64,000 bases of DNA from Terrihabitans soli (GTDB lineage: Bacteria; Pseudomonadota; Alphaproteobacteria; Rhizobiales; Methylopilaceae), in the NCBI RefSeq assembly GCF_014191545.1, contig NZ_AP023361.1:3050642-3114641 (forward strand). Reading direction: 5' to 3'. A program made the position numbers and the translations under genes. Shown piece after piece: positions 1 through 9,094 of this stretch. Position 1 is the first letter of the stretch. Every line of letters begins with the position of its first letter. Below the pieces are notes generated by a model, which was not told the DNA's origin, did no database searches, and was given only the letters and a program-made list of their open reading frames with translations.

Positions 1-27
1 CGGCCGGGCGTTTAGCTCCAATGAACC

Positions 28-1011
28 TCACGCCTGCCCTTCGGTCGTTCGCCGTTTTTCTTCGGTCAGTCGCGCAAATTCGCGCCGCATGTCTCTGTTC
101 ATGCGGGCCTGAAGCTGCCAGGCCCGCAACGGGTTTCTCCTGCGCTTTATCATCAACTCAGCGAAGCCGTAATCGAAGCCGTCAAGAATAACTTCAAGCT
201 TCTTTAGCCGCCTGGTGATGGCGGCGGTCACGGCGTCTCGATCGCCGAGTCCTACACGCAGCGCGTCGGCACGTCTCTGATGAAGAGTGGAGATTTCCCT
301 TGCCACCGCGGAGCGTCGCAGTTTGCGGTACTCCGCGAAGCTGGAAGGTTGCCGGTGATAAAAACTTGCGCCGGACCCGACCGTATAGGACACCAGCGGC
401 AAATCTATATATGCAATTTTGCCTGTAAGTGCCGCCCGGAAGCCAAGGATGAGGTCTTCGTATGGGCCATCTTCCGGCAAGGGACCGAACTTATCAAACA
501 GCGAGCGTCGCCATGCGCCTGTTGCGCCGACGTACAGACTCATCGAGGTAGCGCACTCCCGCAGATGCCAATCGCGCAGAAAGAGAATCGCTGGAGCGGC
601 GCGTTCTAAAAAATCAACTCGGGCGTCTTCATCGCCTACGGGCTCTACACTTGAGTGCACGAGAACTACGTCGTCACGGCGGAAGGCTTGAAGAACTTTA
701 TCCGCCCTGTCAGGGCGCGAGATGTCGTCGGCGGCCGCTGCGATTATAGGGTCACCGCTCGACAGCTGAATGCACCGATTGAGATGCGCGCATATCCCAA
801 GATTGCGTTCCGTCTGCTGGACCGTCACGAGGTGCGGGCCCCGATATCCGACCACGGCCTCTTGTATGCGGCTGAACGTTTGATCGTCCGAGCAATCGTC
901 GGAAATGAAAATCTCGAGCGGATCGCCTGCCTGATTCAATACAGCTTGAACGGCGCTCTGCACGCAATCTTGCTGATTATAAGAAAGCAGGATGAAGGAG
1001 GCTTTGCGCAT
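28..1011 (-). CDS. Family 2 glycosyltransferase
   Basis: Predicted GT-A fold glycosyltransferase of family 2, which moves a sugar from a nucleotide donor to a glycan or lipid-linked acceptor at the cytoplasmic face of the membrane. The protein (327 aa, ATG start) opens with the beta-strand SFILLSYNQQ, followed by the acidic donor-binding motif ISDDCSDD at residues 36-43 and ADD at 94-96, the usual metal and nucleotide-sugar site. No membrane segment is evident. It lies 34 bp downstream of an amino-sugar transaminase gene in the same direction, so it probably attaches a modified deoxysugar in O-antigen or capsule assembly. Donor and acceptor cannot be told from sequence. Confidence 0.9.
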   Translation of the reverse strand: MRKASFILLSYNQQDCVQSAVQAVLNQAGDPLEIFISDDCSDDQTFSRIQEAVVGYRGPHLVTVQQTERNLGICAHLNRCIQLSSGDPIIAAAADDISRPDRADKVLQAFRRDDVVLVHSSVEPVGDEDARVDFLERAAPAILFLRDWHLRECATSMSLYVGATGAWRRSLFDKFGPLPEDGPYEDLILGFRAALTGKIAYIDLPLVSYTVGSGASFYHRQPSSFAEYRKLRRSAVAREISTLHQRRADALRVGLGDRDAVTAAITRRLKKLEVILDGFDYGFAELMIKRRRNPLRAWQLQARMNRDMRREFARLTEEKRRTTEGQA

Positions 1012-1045
1012 TCACGACCCGGGCTATCCATAAATTTGGGCTCGG

Positions 1046-2167
1046 CTAAAGAGACGACTGCCTGAATTCGCGGTCAACGGTATTCACCGCATCTATAACT
1101 GCCTGCTGCATTTCTCTGTCGAGAAACGGCCCCATAGGAAGACTCAAAACCTCTGCTGCCATTTGCCGGGCGATCGGAAGCTCCTCGGGCACACTTCCAT
1201 ATTCGGCGTATGCTATCTGCATATGCGGCGGGATCGGGTAATGGATCAGCGTACCGACTCCCAGTTCCGCCAGACGATGCTGAAGAAGGTCCCGCTTGTC
1301 GCTACGCACGACATACAGATGCCATGCGGACTCAACCCAACCGGGGGTCAGCGGCAGCTGCAAATCTGTGCTGGCAAGACCCGCATCGTATCGCCGCGCG
1401 ATACCGCGACGATGTTCGGTCCAACGATCAAGGTGCCTAAGTTTGACCCGTAACACTGCAGCTTGCAATGGATCAAGGCGGGAGTTGGCGCCCTTTACTT
1501 CATGAACGTACTTCACCCGGCTGCCATAGTTGCGCAGCGTTTTAATTCGTTCCGCCACCGCATCATTGTTCGTCGTGATCGCGCCCGCATCCCCGACTGC
1601 ACCCAAATTCTTTCCCGGATAGAAACTCCAACAAACGACATCGCCCTGAGCGCCGATGCGACGTCCCTTATAATTTGCGCCGTGCGCCTGTGCGGCATCT
1701 TCAATGACCTTCAGGCACTTCTCGCTTGCCAAGGAGAGGATAGGGTCAAGGTCCGCCGGCTGCCCGTACAAATGGACCGGAAGGATGGCCTTGGTACGAG
1801 ACGTAATCTTCTCGCCGATCCGTCCGGGGTCCATGTTGTATGTTCGACAGTCAGGCTCAACAGCCACAGGGCGGGCTCCAACGGCCGACACCGCCAGCCA
1901 TGTTGCGATATAGGTATTGGACGGCACCAAAACCTCGTCACCTGAGCCGACGTCCAGGGCGCGTAAGGCTAGCGTCAAAGCATCCAATCCGTTCGCCAAG
2001 CCCACCGCGGCTTTCGCGCCGCAGTAATCCGCCCACTCGCGCTCAAACAGTTCCACCTCTTCGCCGAGAATGTAAATACCGCTATCCATAACGCGAGCGA
2101 TCGCCTCTGTGATTTCGTCACGAAGCGGCTCGCTGGTCAGCTTGAGATCGAGAAACGGAATCTTCAC
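1046..2167 (-). CDS. DegT/DnrJ/EryC1/StrS sugar aminotransferase (FdtB-like)
   Basis: PLP-dependent aminotransferase that aminates a keto-deoxysugar nucleotide. The 373 aa match the family's usual length. Visible are the N-terminal FLDLK, the motif EDAAQAHGA (156-164, with the PLP-contacting Asp) and [10 protein letters not shown] with the Schiff-base Lys at 186. The upstream neighbour looks like a dTDP-4-keto-6-deoxyhexose 3,4-ketoisomerase, so the likely product is a dTDP-3-amino-3,6-dideoxyhexose (FdtB, QdtB or TylB-type reaction). The start is GTG, overlapping the TGA stop of the isomerase gene by 4 nt, which implies translational coupling. The exact sugar stereochemistry is inference; no rmlA/rmlB is in the window. 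Confidence 0.9.
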   Translation of the reverse strand: MKIPFLDLKLTSEPLRDEITEAIARVMDSGIYILGEEVELFEREWADYCGAKAAVGLANGLDALTLALRALDVGSGDEVLVPSNTYIATWLAVSAVGARPVAVEPDCRTYNMDPGRIGEKITSRTKAILPVHLYGQPADLDPILSLASEKCLKVIEDAAQAHGANYKGRRIGAQGDVVCWSFYPGKNLGAVGDAGAITTNNDAVAERIKTLRNYGSRVKYVHEVKGANSRLDPLQAAVLRVKLRHLDRWTEHRRGIARRYDAGLASTDLQLPLTPGWVESAWHLYVVRSDKRDLLQHRLAELGVGTLIHYPIPPHMQIAYAEYGSVPEELPIARQMAAEVLSLPMGPFLDREMQQAVIDAVNTVDREFRQSSL

Positions 2168-2589
2168 TGCGCGCGCTCGGCTGCCTTCAAAAACTCGCTG
2201 TAACTCCGATAGTAGTCGGCTTCGTCATAATACTCGGATGCGAGCACCATGCAGACCGCCCCTTGACTGAAGCTATCTATTTCGCGCCACACCAACCGGC
2301 TGATATGCAGTCCACGTCGCGGGTTTCGTAGCCAATATTCTCCCTGGGTCCGGCCATCATCAGTTTTGACGCGAAAACTTCCCGATAAGGCAAAAACGAC
2401 CTGCTCCAATTGCTTGTGCGCGTGCCCGCCGCGTTCGGCGTCCACGGGCACATTGTACAGGAAATACACTCTTTTGATCGAAAACGGGACGTGACGCATC
2501 CCTTCCATGAAGGTCAGATCACCCCGGGGGTCCGATATCACCGGCAAGTCAATAAGAGTGGCACCCAAAGGAAATCTCCGAAGTGTCAA
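2164..2589 (-). CDS. Sugar 3,4-ketoisomerase, FdtA/WxcM-like cupin
   Basis: Small cupin enzyme expected to convert dTDP-4-keto-6-deoxyglucose to the 3-keto isomer, the substrate of the downstream aminotransferase. The motif [11 protein letters not shown] (20-30) and the conserved cupin histidines in [17 protein letters not shown] (H56, H58) are characteristic of the FdtA/QdtA/WxcM family; 141 aa is the normal size. The longest frame begins at TTG; a second TTG at 2568 has GGAG six bases upstream and leaves a more typical N-terminus, so the true start may be there. First gene of the three-gene minus-strand operon. Confidence 0.85.
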   Translation of the reverse strand: MTLRRFPLGATLIDLPVISDPRGDLTFMEGMRHVPFSIKRVYFLYNVPVDAERGGHAHKQLEQVVFALSGSFRVKTDDGRTQGEYWLRNPRRGLHISRLVWREIDSFSQGAVCMVLASEYYDEADYYRSYSEFLKAAERAQ

Positions 2590-2678
2590 TTGTCAGGACC
2601 CGAACGCCTCCGGGATCCCTGGGACGGGCGCCGTTCGTCTTTTTATGACGCGGCAATTTCGGTTGTCTATCACAAAGC

Positions 2679-2719
2679 GATCGGCAGGCATCTTTCATTC
2701 TGGGAGACGCCTGCCGATC
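2679..2719. promoter_or_regulatory. Perfect 11-bp inverted repeat in a divergent intergenic region
   Basis: GATCGGCAGGC (2679-2689) is followed 19 nt later by its exact complement GCCTGCCGATC (2709-2719); after one mismatch three more pairs extend the stem (TCT/AGA). It lies in the 284-bp gap (2590-2873) between the divergent isomerase and acyltransferase genes. It could be an operator, a structured leader or a terminator without a T-run. Nothing else recognisable was seen in that gap. Confidence 0.5.
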
Positions 2720-2873
2720 CCCGACCTGTCGCAACTCACACGTCTGGACGAGGCGTATCGAGCGTGACGCTAGCGGCTCAGGGTTCACTCCCTCGGCCTT
2801 TGCCACGAACGCTTTCAGACGCTTGACGCACGCCAACGACTCGGATGGGTACGTTGAAGGCTTCGGGGGCGGC

Positions 2874-3941
2874 ATGGAACAGATCAGGGCCTTGACGACG
2901 ATCCGCTTCGTCGCGGCATTTTATGTGTTCCTTTTTCATATGCATGTGCATTTTGATCTGGGCTTCCGGGGTACCCTCGCGCGTTTCGTCAACAATGGTG
3001 CGGTCGGAATGACGATCTTTTTCGTCCTTTCCGGCTTTATCCTTGCGGTTACCTACGGTACGGACCTCAACGTCAGAAAGTTCGCGGTTCGCCGGGTAGC
3101 TCGCATCGTGCCGGTGTATACTCTTGCGGCGCTTCTGACATTGCCCTGGTTCTGGGGTCCCAAGACAGACACACTCACAGAGGCGACGGTCGTCGTCCTT
3201 GCGCACCTATTCATGGTGCAGGCATGGGACCGCGCGCTATTTCCGGTCTGGAATTTCTCCGCGAGCTGGTCGCTTTCCGCAGAGGCGTTCTTTTACCTCT
3301 GCTTCCCTGCTCTGCTTTGGATGCTGCGCAAGCGGAGCAATTCGGTCGTTTGGGCCATCCTGGCTATTGGCATTGCCGCATCACTTGTCCCCGCGGTCGC
3401 TTGGCACGTTTTTCATGCTGGCCGATCAGTCTATTCCGTGCCCATCTGGCGCTTTCCGGAGTTTATCAGCGGGGCATGCGCCGGCGTTTTATACGCGCGT
3501 GGAATGCGATTTGAGAATCCAGGCCGATGGGCTATTGCCGCGTTCACAATTTTTGTATGTATACTTTGTTGGGTAAAATCGGAGATTTATGTCGATCTGA
3601 ACGTGATCGCGCTTCCCAGTATTTTGATCTTGCTCGCGACTATACCCGACTGTCGGATTCGAGCTCTCGAGAGCAACTCGGCTGTATTTCTTGGCAAGAT
3701 AAGCTTCGCCGCTTACCTCCTGCAGACGCCACTTATCTTTGTAATCCGCGATCATAAAGCGACGCCGGACCTCGCTCTACTCATGGAGCACTCCGCGCCG
3801 TTCTTCGCGCTAGCGCTCGCCGTTCTTCTCGCAGCTTCCGCACTTGTTTTTCTTGCTGTGGAGGAACCGGCGCGTGCGGCACTTACGAAACGCTTCGAAG
3901 CAGCCAAGCGCGAGAAGCCGGACGCCAGCGCCGCTTCTTAA
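2874..3941 (+). CDS. Acyltransferase family 3 membrane protein
   Basis: Integral membrane O-acyltransferase (OafA/NodX type) that probably acetylates a surface polysaccharide or Nod-factor-like acceptor. The N-terminus MEQIRALTTIRFVAAFYVFLFH carries the family's Arg and the catalytic-type His in the first membrane segment, and about ten hydrophobic segments follow up to residue 340. The C-terminal 30 residues are charged and cytosolic. I chose ATG 2874 because the family begins with this helix; an in-frame TTG at 2823 would add 17 residues. It is transcribed away from the amino-sugar operon, and the shared context suggests it modifies the same glycan. Confidence 0.85.
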   Translation: MEQIRALTTIRFVAAFYVFLFHMHVHFDLGFRGTLARFVNNGAVGMTIFFVLSGFILAVTYGTDLNVRKFAVRRVARIVPVYTLAALLTLPWFWGPKTDTLTEATVVVLAHLFMVQAWDRALFPVWNFSASWSLSAEAFFYLCFPALLWMLRKRSNSVVWAILAIGIAASLVPAVAWHVFHAGRSVYSVPIWRFPEFISGACAGVLYARGMRFENPGRWAIAAFTIFVCILCWVKSEIYVDLNVIALPSILILLATIPDCRIRALESNSAVFLGKISFAAYLLQTPLIFVIRDHKATPDLALLMEHSAPFFALALAVLLAASALVFLAVEEPARAALTKRFEAAKREKPDASAAS

Positions 3942-3996
3942 CAAATCAACGGTCCCGATCATCCGTTCGGTCGAATGGACGATCTGCTGGCGTGCC

Positions 3997-5739
3997 TCAC
4001 TTCACCCGCCACACCTTGAACACATCGCCGGCCGGCACGGGATCGAGCCCCGAAGGCACATCGCCTTTTTCCAGCGCCGTTCGCAGGCTGTCTTTGGGGA
4101 AAGCGACGGGAGAGGTGCCGCGGGCCGGGCACAGCATCACATAAACAACGCCGCGCGTTTTCAGCAGCGATACCGCGAACCCGGCAGGTGCAGCCCACAG
4201 ATCGTGCGCCGTGGAAATGCCCTCGCCCATCCGGTGATAGGGAGCCGCCAGCGCGCTGTGCGGCGTATGCGCCAGGAGATGCGGCCCGGTGTCGATATCG
4301 GCGAGAACAAGGCCCGGAGTGACCGCGGCAAATTCCGCAAAGCTTGCGCTGGCCGTGCACAGCTTGCGGTCTGCGGAGGTCTCGGCCCGCTGCGATCCGG
4401 CGATAGCGGCGGCCGCAAAAGCGATCGGTGTCGGCGAAATGAGAAGCGCGGCGATCCCTGTCGCCACGAAGTTTCCGCCGATCCGCTTCGGCAAAAGAAG
4501 CGGGAACACTCCGGCGAGAAGCACTGCCGCAAACGCGCCGGCATAGGACAGCGAGCGCACGACAAAGAAGCCCGACAGCAGGGCCGCGATGAAAACGGCG
4601 ACGACGAGAATGAAGGCGGGATCGCGAAGGAGCTTGCGCTCACGCACCACCGCAATTGCAAAAGCGATCAGGGCCAGCACCGGCGGTGCCATCAGCGTCG
4701 CGGCCAACGGCGGCCGGATTTTGTAGAAGTCCGGCCAGCTCATGACTTCGACGACATGGTCGAACCAGTCGGTTTTGAGGCGCGGCGCCATATGCGCGAA
4801 GGGGCCGGACGCGCAAGCGGGATCGAGGCCGAGATAAAAGGCGAGCGAGACGCCGCCCGCAGCAAGCACCGCGAAGAGGCGCAGCAAGCGTCCGCCTTTG
4901 ACAAAACTTGCGAGCAGAAGGCCGAGCGATGCGGCCGCAAGACCGGCCAGAAGATTGACCGAAAGCATGTCACAGGCCGTTGCCGTCCAGAGCCGCGGCG
5001 GCGTCTGCGCAGCGAAAGCGATCAAAGCCGTCGCACCCAGAGCCAGCGCATAGCGGCGCGCGGCCTTTGCGTAGTGTGCGCCGTCGGCAAAGCGCAGGGC
5101 GATTTTCACGCCGCAGAGCGCGGCGAAGATGATCGCCTCAAGTCCGATGGCGAGAAGAAGCCCCGTCGCGATGCCGGCGAGCCAAGGCCCCCAGCGCGTT
5201 TCGAGATTGACCGCCCCGGCCAGCACCAGCATGGACAGCGCGATCTGCGCATTGTGATGATCGATCCTTCCCGGGCCGAACTGCATCTGCACCGGAACGG
5301 ACGCGATGAAGATCGCGGCGGCCAGCACCGCGGCCGAACCGCCGAGACGGCGCGCAACCAGCGCCGCACCGAGCACAAGCGGAAACACCCAAAGCAGCGG
5401 CCAAACGAAGCGGAAGACGAGTTCGGCGGTCTCGGGCGACAAGAAGAGACCGAGTATCCCATCGAGAAGAGCCATCGCTCCATCGAGCAGGCGCGACCAG
5501 TGCATATCGAGACCTTCGGGCGGCTGAAGGCGGTCGATATGCGTGTCGAACCAGGCACGGCCGGACAAAAGATCGCGAACCATCGACAGGCGCAGCGCGT
5601 CGTCGGTGTCGCCGAGCGAGTCGGGCAGGCGGCTCCAGCCGCGCATCGCCTGGATCGTGGCGACGAGCAGCGTGGCGGCGAGCGCCACGCGCGCCGGACG
5701 CCCGGGCGATATAAGGTCCGGAACCGGCGACCAGTTCAT
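3997..5739 (-). CDS. STT3/PglB-like GT-C membrane protein
   Basis: Polytopic membrane protein of 580 aa with about 12 hydrophobic segments. Two features recall the oligosaccharyltransferase STT3/AglB/PglB fold: an acidic first periplasmic loop (GDTDDALR, 43-50, followed by VRD) and GRIDHHN (157-163), placed like the metal-binding DxD/DHH motif of the second such loop. I see no WWDYG motif in the C-terminal part, which is short, so acceptor recognition would differ from a true oligosaccharyltransferase. ATG start with GGGGAG upstream. Divergent to the gtrA gene, it probably acts in lipid-linked glycan transfer at the periplasmic face. Function is inferred, not shown. Confidence 0.6.
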   Translation of the reverse strand: MNWSPVPDLISPGRPARVALAATLLVATIQAMRGWSRLPDSLGDTDDALRLSMVRDLLSGRAWFDTHIDRLQPPEGLDMHWSRLLDGAMALLDGILGLFLSPETAELVFRFVWPLLWVFPLVLGAALVARRLGGSAAVLAAAIFIASVPVQMQFGPGRIDHHNAQIALSMLVLAGAVNLETRWGPWLAGIATGLLLAIGLEAIIFAALCGVKIALRFADGAHYAKAARRYALALGATALIAFAAQTPPRLWTATACDMLSVNLLAGLAAASLGLLLASFVKGGRLLRLFAVLAAGGVSLAFYLGLDPACASGPFAHMAPRLKTDWFDHVVEVMSWPDFYKIRPPLAATLMAPPVLALIAFAIAVVRERKLLRDPAFILVVAVFIAALLSGFFVVRSLSYAGAFAAVLLAGVFPLLLPKRIGGNFVATGIAALLISPTPIAFAAAAIAGSQRAETSADRKLCTASASFAEFAAVTPGLVLADIDTGPHLLAHTPHSALAAPYHRMGEGISTAHDLWAAPAGFAVSLLKTRGVVYVMLCPARGTSPVAFPKDSLRTALEKGDVPSGLDPVPAGDVFKVWRVK

Positions 5740-5870
5740 CTGAAACTCCCCGCCGCCAACATGCCCGGCCCGGGTTCATGCCGGGTAAAGGTCCCGCGCC
5801 TGCGTGGAGTTACGCATCCTTTAGGCTTTTCGGGCCAATCTCCCGCCAGCCGTAACCCGAGTTCAATTCC

Positions 5871-6329
5871 GTGCCGCCAGCCGCCCTCACCAAGCCTGCT
5901 CCCGCGCGGCCGTCTTCCGCTATCGCTTTGCTGCAGCTGGTTTTTTCGTTCAATCTGACGCGCTTCCTCATGGTCGGCGGCGCCGGCCTCATCCTCGATG
6001 CCGGCCTGTTTTCGCTCCTGGCTTATGAAGGCGTTCCCGAGCCGCTCGCCCGCGCCGCCTCGCTCGGCGCCGCAACATTTTTGACCTGGCGGCTGAACCG
6101 CCGTTTCACATTCGGGGACAGCCACAGGCTCCAGCCCTTCGAAGGCAGCTGGTATGTCGCGGTGGCGCTGGGTGCCCAGGGCCTGTCCTATCTGATCTTC
6201 CTGACGCTGCGCGGCATCACACCGGATCTTCCGGCCCTCGGAGCGCTCCTGATCGGCGCGATCACTGCTACGGCCTTCTCCTATTCGGGCCAGCGCTTCC
6301 TGACATTCAGAGGACGCGTGCGCGCATGA
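5871..6329 (+). CDS. GtrA family membrane protein
   Basis: Small GtrA-like protein (152 aa) with four predicted membrane helices (first about 32-52, last about 120-140). GtrA proteins are thought to help move polyprenyl-linked sugars across the inner membrane. The segment WRLNRRFTF between helices two and three is typical of the family. The start is GTG. The stop overlaps the ATG of the FAD oxidoreductase gene by 4 nt, so the two are co-translated. The opposite-strand neighbour is the STT3-like protein, which fits a glycan transfer module. Confidence 0.85.
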   Translation: MPPAALTKPAPARPSSAIALLQLVFSFNLTRFLMVGGAGLILDAGLFSLLAYEGVPEPLARAASLGAATFLTWRLNRRFTFGDSHRLQPFEGSWYVAVALGAQGLSYLIFLTLRGITPDLPALGALLIGAITATAFSYSGQRFLTFRGRVRA

Positions 6330-7810
6330 ACGCCGATATCGAAACGCTGATCATCGGCGCGGGACCTGCCGGTCTGACGGCCGGCTATCTTCTGACAAAG
6401 GAAGGCCGCGACGTTCTCATCATCGAGCGCGACGAGACATATGTCGGCGGCATTTCCCGCACCGTCGATTACAAGGGCTTCCTGTTCGATGTCGGCGGCC
6501 ACCGCTTCTTCTCGAAGTCGAAGGAAGTCGTCGATCTGTGGCGCGAAATTCTGCCGGACGATTTTATCCAGCGGCCGCGCCTGTCGCGCATCTTCTATGG
6601 CGGCAAATTCTACTCCTACCCGCTGAAAGCGCGTGAGGCTCTGTTCAATCTCGGCATCATGAACAGCGTCGCCTGCGTCCTGTCCTATGCCTGGGCGCGC
6701 GTCCGCCCGGTGAAAGATCCGAAGACCTTCCACCAATGGGTCCGCAATCAGTTCGGCGAGCGCCTGTTCTCGATCTTCTTCCGCACCTACACGGAAAAGG
6801 TCTGGGGCATGTCCTGCGACGACATCTCGGCCGATTGGGCAGCGCAGCGCATCAAGGGCCTCGATCTTTTCTCGGCCATCAAGAACGCGCTCGGCTTTGG
6901 CGGCGGCGGCAAAGGCCAGATCAAGACGCTGATTCAGAGCTTCGATTATCCGCGCCGCGGCCCCGGCATGATGTGGGAGACCGCCGCAGACAAGATTCGC
7001 GCGAAGGGCGGCACAATTCTCATGGGTCGCACTTTGTCGGGCATGAGCTGGAACTCGGAACAGGGCATCTGGACGGTGAGCGTTTCCCTCGCCTCAGGCG
7101 AAATCGAAACCTTCACCGCGCGCAACGTCATTTCCTCGGCACCGATCCGCGAGCTTTCGACGGCGATGTCGCCGCGGCCCTTGAGCCTCTTCCATGCGCG
7201 CGAGCTGAAATACCGCGACTTCCTCACCGTCGCCTTGATCATCCGCTCGGAGACCGATCTCTTCCCGGACAACTGGATCTACATCCACGATCCGTCGGTA
7301 AAGGTCGGCCGCGTGCAGAACTTCCTGTCCTGGTCGCCCGACATGGTGCCGGCACCGGGCTATGCCTGTCTCGGCCTCGAATATTTCTGCTTCGAGGGCG
7401 ACGGCCTCTGGTCGGCGGACGATCAGGATCTCGTCGCGCTGGCGAAAAAGGAAATCGGCCAGATCGGTCTTTGCGACCCGGACCTCATCGTCGATGCCTG
7501 CGTCGTGCGCCAGCCCAAGGCCTATCCGGTGTATGACGAAGAGTATCGCGACCACGTCATGGCGATCCGCCTCGACATGGAAGGCTCGTTCCCGACGCTG
7601 CACCTCGTCGGCCGTAACGGCATGCACAAATACAATAATCAGGACCACGCGATGATGACCGCGATGCTGACGGTCAAAAACATCCTCGCCGGCAAGCGCG
7701 TCTACGATGTCTGGGGTGTCAACGAAGACGCCGAATATTCGGAATCCGGCACGTCCGGCGAGCGCGCCGCGCTCGCGTCCGAACGCCTTGTTCCCGGCCG
7801 GGCCGCGTAA
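6326..7810 (+). CDS. NAD(P)/FAD-dependent oxidoreductase
   Basis: Flavoprotein of 494 aa with an N-terminal Rossmann motif (IIGAGPAGLTAGYLLTKEGR, residues 8-27) followed by IIERDE, as in the amine oxidase, protoporphyrinogen oxidase and UDP-galactopyranose mutase superfamily (COG1232). The C-terminal segment LHLVGRNGMHKYNNQDHAMM is typical of a subgroup usually found next to sugar-modifying genes. It overlaps gtrA by 4 nt. The substrate is unknown; a sugar nucleotide or polyprenyl-linked sugar is likely from context. The last 30 residues are Ala/Ser-rich and probably disordered. Confidence 0.85.
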   Translation: MNADIETLIIGAGPAGLTAGYLLTKEGRDVLIIERDETYVGGISRTVDYKGFLFDVGGHRFFSKSKEVVDLWREILPDDFIQRPRLSRIFYGGKFYSYPLKAREALFNLGIMNSVACVLSYAWARVRPVKDPKTFHQWVRNQFGERLFSIFFRTYTEKVWGMSCDDISADWAAQRIKGLDLFSAIKNALGFGGGGKGQIKTLIQSFDYPRRGPGMMWETAADKIRAKGGTILMGRTLSGMSWNSEQGIWTVSVSLASGEIETFTARNVISSAPIRELSTAMSPRPLSLFHARELKYRDFLTVALIIRSETDLFPDNWIYIHDPSVKVGRVQNFLSWSPDMVPAPGYACLGLEYFCFEGDGLWSADDQDLVALAKKEIGQIGLCDPDLIVDACVVRQPKAYPVYDEEYRDHVMAIRLDMEGSFPTLHLVGRNGMHKYNNQDHAMMTAMLTVKNILAGKRVYDVWGVNEDAEYSESGTSGERAALASERLVPGRAA

Positions 7811-7932
7811 GCTTAGACCAAAGTCGCCCGTGGCCCTTAAGCCACATTGCTGCTTTAAGGAAATGCCCGGGGATTGCAGGGTACCACCTGCGACATGATC
7901 TTGCGGGCTAGCGCTCCGACAACGGACTTTCC

Positions 7933-9084
7933 ATGCTCTCCTCTCTCCGCCTCTCGACTGCGGCTATCCTGCTGTTTTCATTCGCACTTCCGGCCACGGC
8001 GCAGGAAATGCCGGCGCTGCCGGTCTCGGTCGCAAAGGCCGTCAAACGACAGGTCGTCGATTGGGCGGAAATGCCCGGGCGGTTTGAAGCTGCAAATTAT
8101 GTCGAGGTCCGCGCGCAAGTCGCCGGTGAGCTCGAGAGCGTCCACTTCGAAGACGGCCAGATCGTCAAACCGGGCGATCTTCTGTTCCGCATCGACTCGT
8201 CCCAGTTCAAGGCGGCCGCGGAAGCGGCGGAAGCGGCCATCCGCACCAATCAGACGCGGCTCGATCTCGCCGCCCAGGAACAGAAGCGCGGCCAGGAGCT
8301 GCGCGGCACCGGCAACATCCCCGAGTCGGTGTTCCAGCAGCGCAATCAGGCCTTCCTCGAGGCGCAGGCCAATCTCGACCAGTCGAAGGCCGAGTTCGAG
8401 CGCGCCCGCATCAGCCTTGGCTATACCGACATCACCGCGCCCATCTCCGGCAAAGTCGGCCGCAAGCTCGTTACCGAAGGCAATCTCGTCTCCGACGGCT
8501 CGGCCGGCACGCTGCTGACGACGATCGTCCAGTTCGATCCGGTCTATTTCTATTTCGACGTCGACGAGCAGAGCTTCCTGACCTATCAGCGCTCGCGCAC
8601 CGGCGAGGCGCTGTCGCAGCATTATCAGCAGGTCTTCATTGCGCTGTCGGACGAAACGACCTTCACGCATCAGGCCAAGCTCGACTTCATCGCCAATCAG
8701 GTCGATCCCGCGACCGGCACGATCCGCGTGCGCGCGGTGATGCCCAATGCCGATCAGTTCGTAACGCCCGGCCTCTTCGGCCGCGTCAAACTGCAGACGC
8801 GCCCGCCCTATGAAGCGCTGGTTATTCCCGACGACGCGATCACACTCGACCAGACGCGCCGTATCGTCATGACGGTGAACAAGGACGGCGTCGTCGAGCC
8901 GAAAGAAATTCAGACCGGCCCGCGCATCGGGAAATTCCGCGTCGTGACCTCAGGGATCACCGAGAACGACACGCTGATCGTCAACGGCCTGATGCGCGCG
9001 CGTCCGGGCGGAAAGGTCGTGCCGACGCCGGTTGAGATCAAAGTGCCGGACGATCTGACGCGTCCCGACAAGATAGAGAACTGA
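7933..9084 (+). CDS. RND efflux periplasmic adaptor (HlyD/AcrA family)
   Basis: Membrane fusion protein linking an inner-membrane RND pump to an outer-membrane channel. Residues 1-23 form a signal peptide ending at ATA; unlike AcrA there is no lipobox Cys. The biotinyl-lipoyl half-motifs flank a coiled-coil hairpin (about 95-150, rich in Ala, Glu and Gln), then ITAPISGKVGR, the beta-barrel and the membrane-proximal domain (GLFGRVKLQTRPPYEALVIPDDAI). 383 aa is the normal size. The pump gene follows after 10 bp. No outer-membrane TolC-like gene or local TetR regulator is present, so the channel is encoded elsewhere. Confidence 0.95.
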   Translation: MLSSLRLSTAAILLFSFALPATAQEMPALPVSVAKAVKRQVVDWAEMPGRFEAANYVEVRAQVAGELESVHFEDGQIVKPGDLLFRIDSSQFKAAAEAAEAAIRTNQTRLDLAAQEQKRGQELRGTGNIPESVFQQRNQAFLEAQANLDQSKAEFERARISLGYTDITAPISGKVGRKLVTEGNLVSDGSAGTLLTTIVQFDPVYFYFDVDEQSFLTYQRSRTGEALSQHYQQVFIALSDETTFTHQAKLDFIANQVDPATGTIRVRAVMPNADQFVTPGLFGRVKLQTRPPYEALVIPDDAITLDQTRRIVMTVNKDGVVEPKEIQTGPRIGKFRVVTSGITENDTLIVNGLMRARPGGKVVPTPVEIKVPDDLTRPDKIEN

Positions 9085-9094
9085 GGCCGGATCG

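Noticed and set aside
3844..5958. A 704-codon open frame on the plus strand
   Set aside because: It is antisense to the STT3-like gene, has no ribosome site, and its protein is rich in Arg, Gly and His as expected for the mirror of a GC-rich gene.
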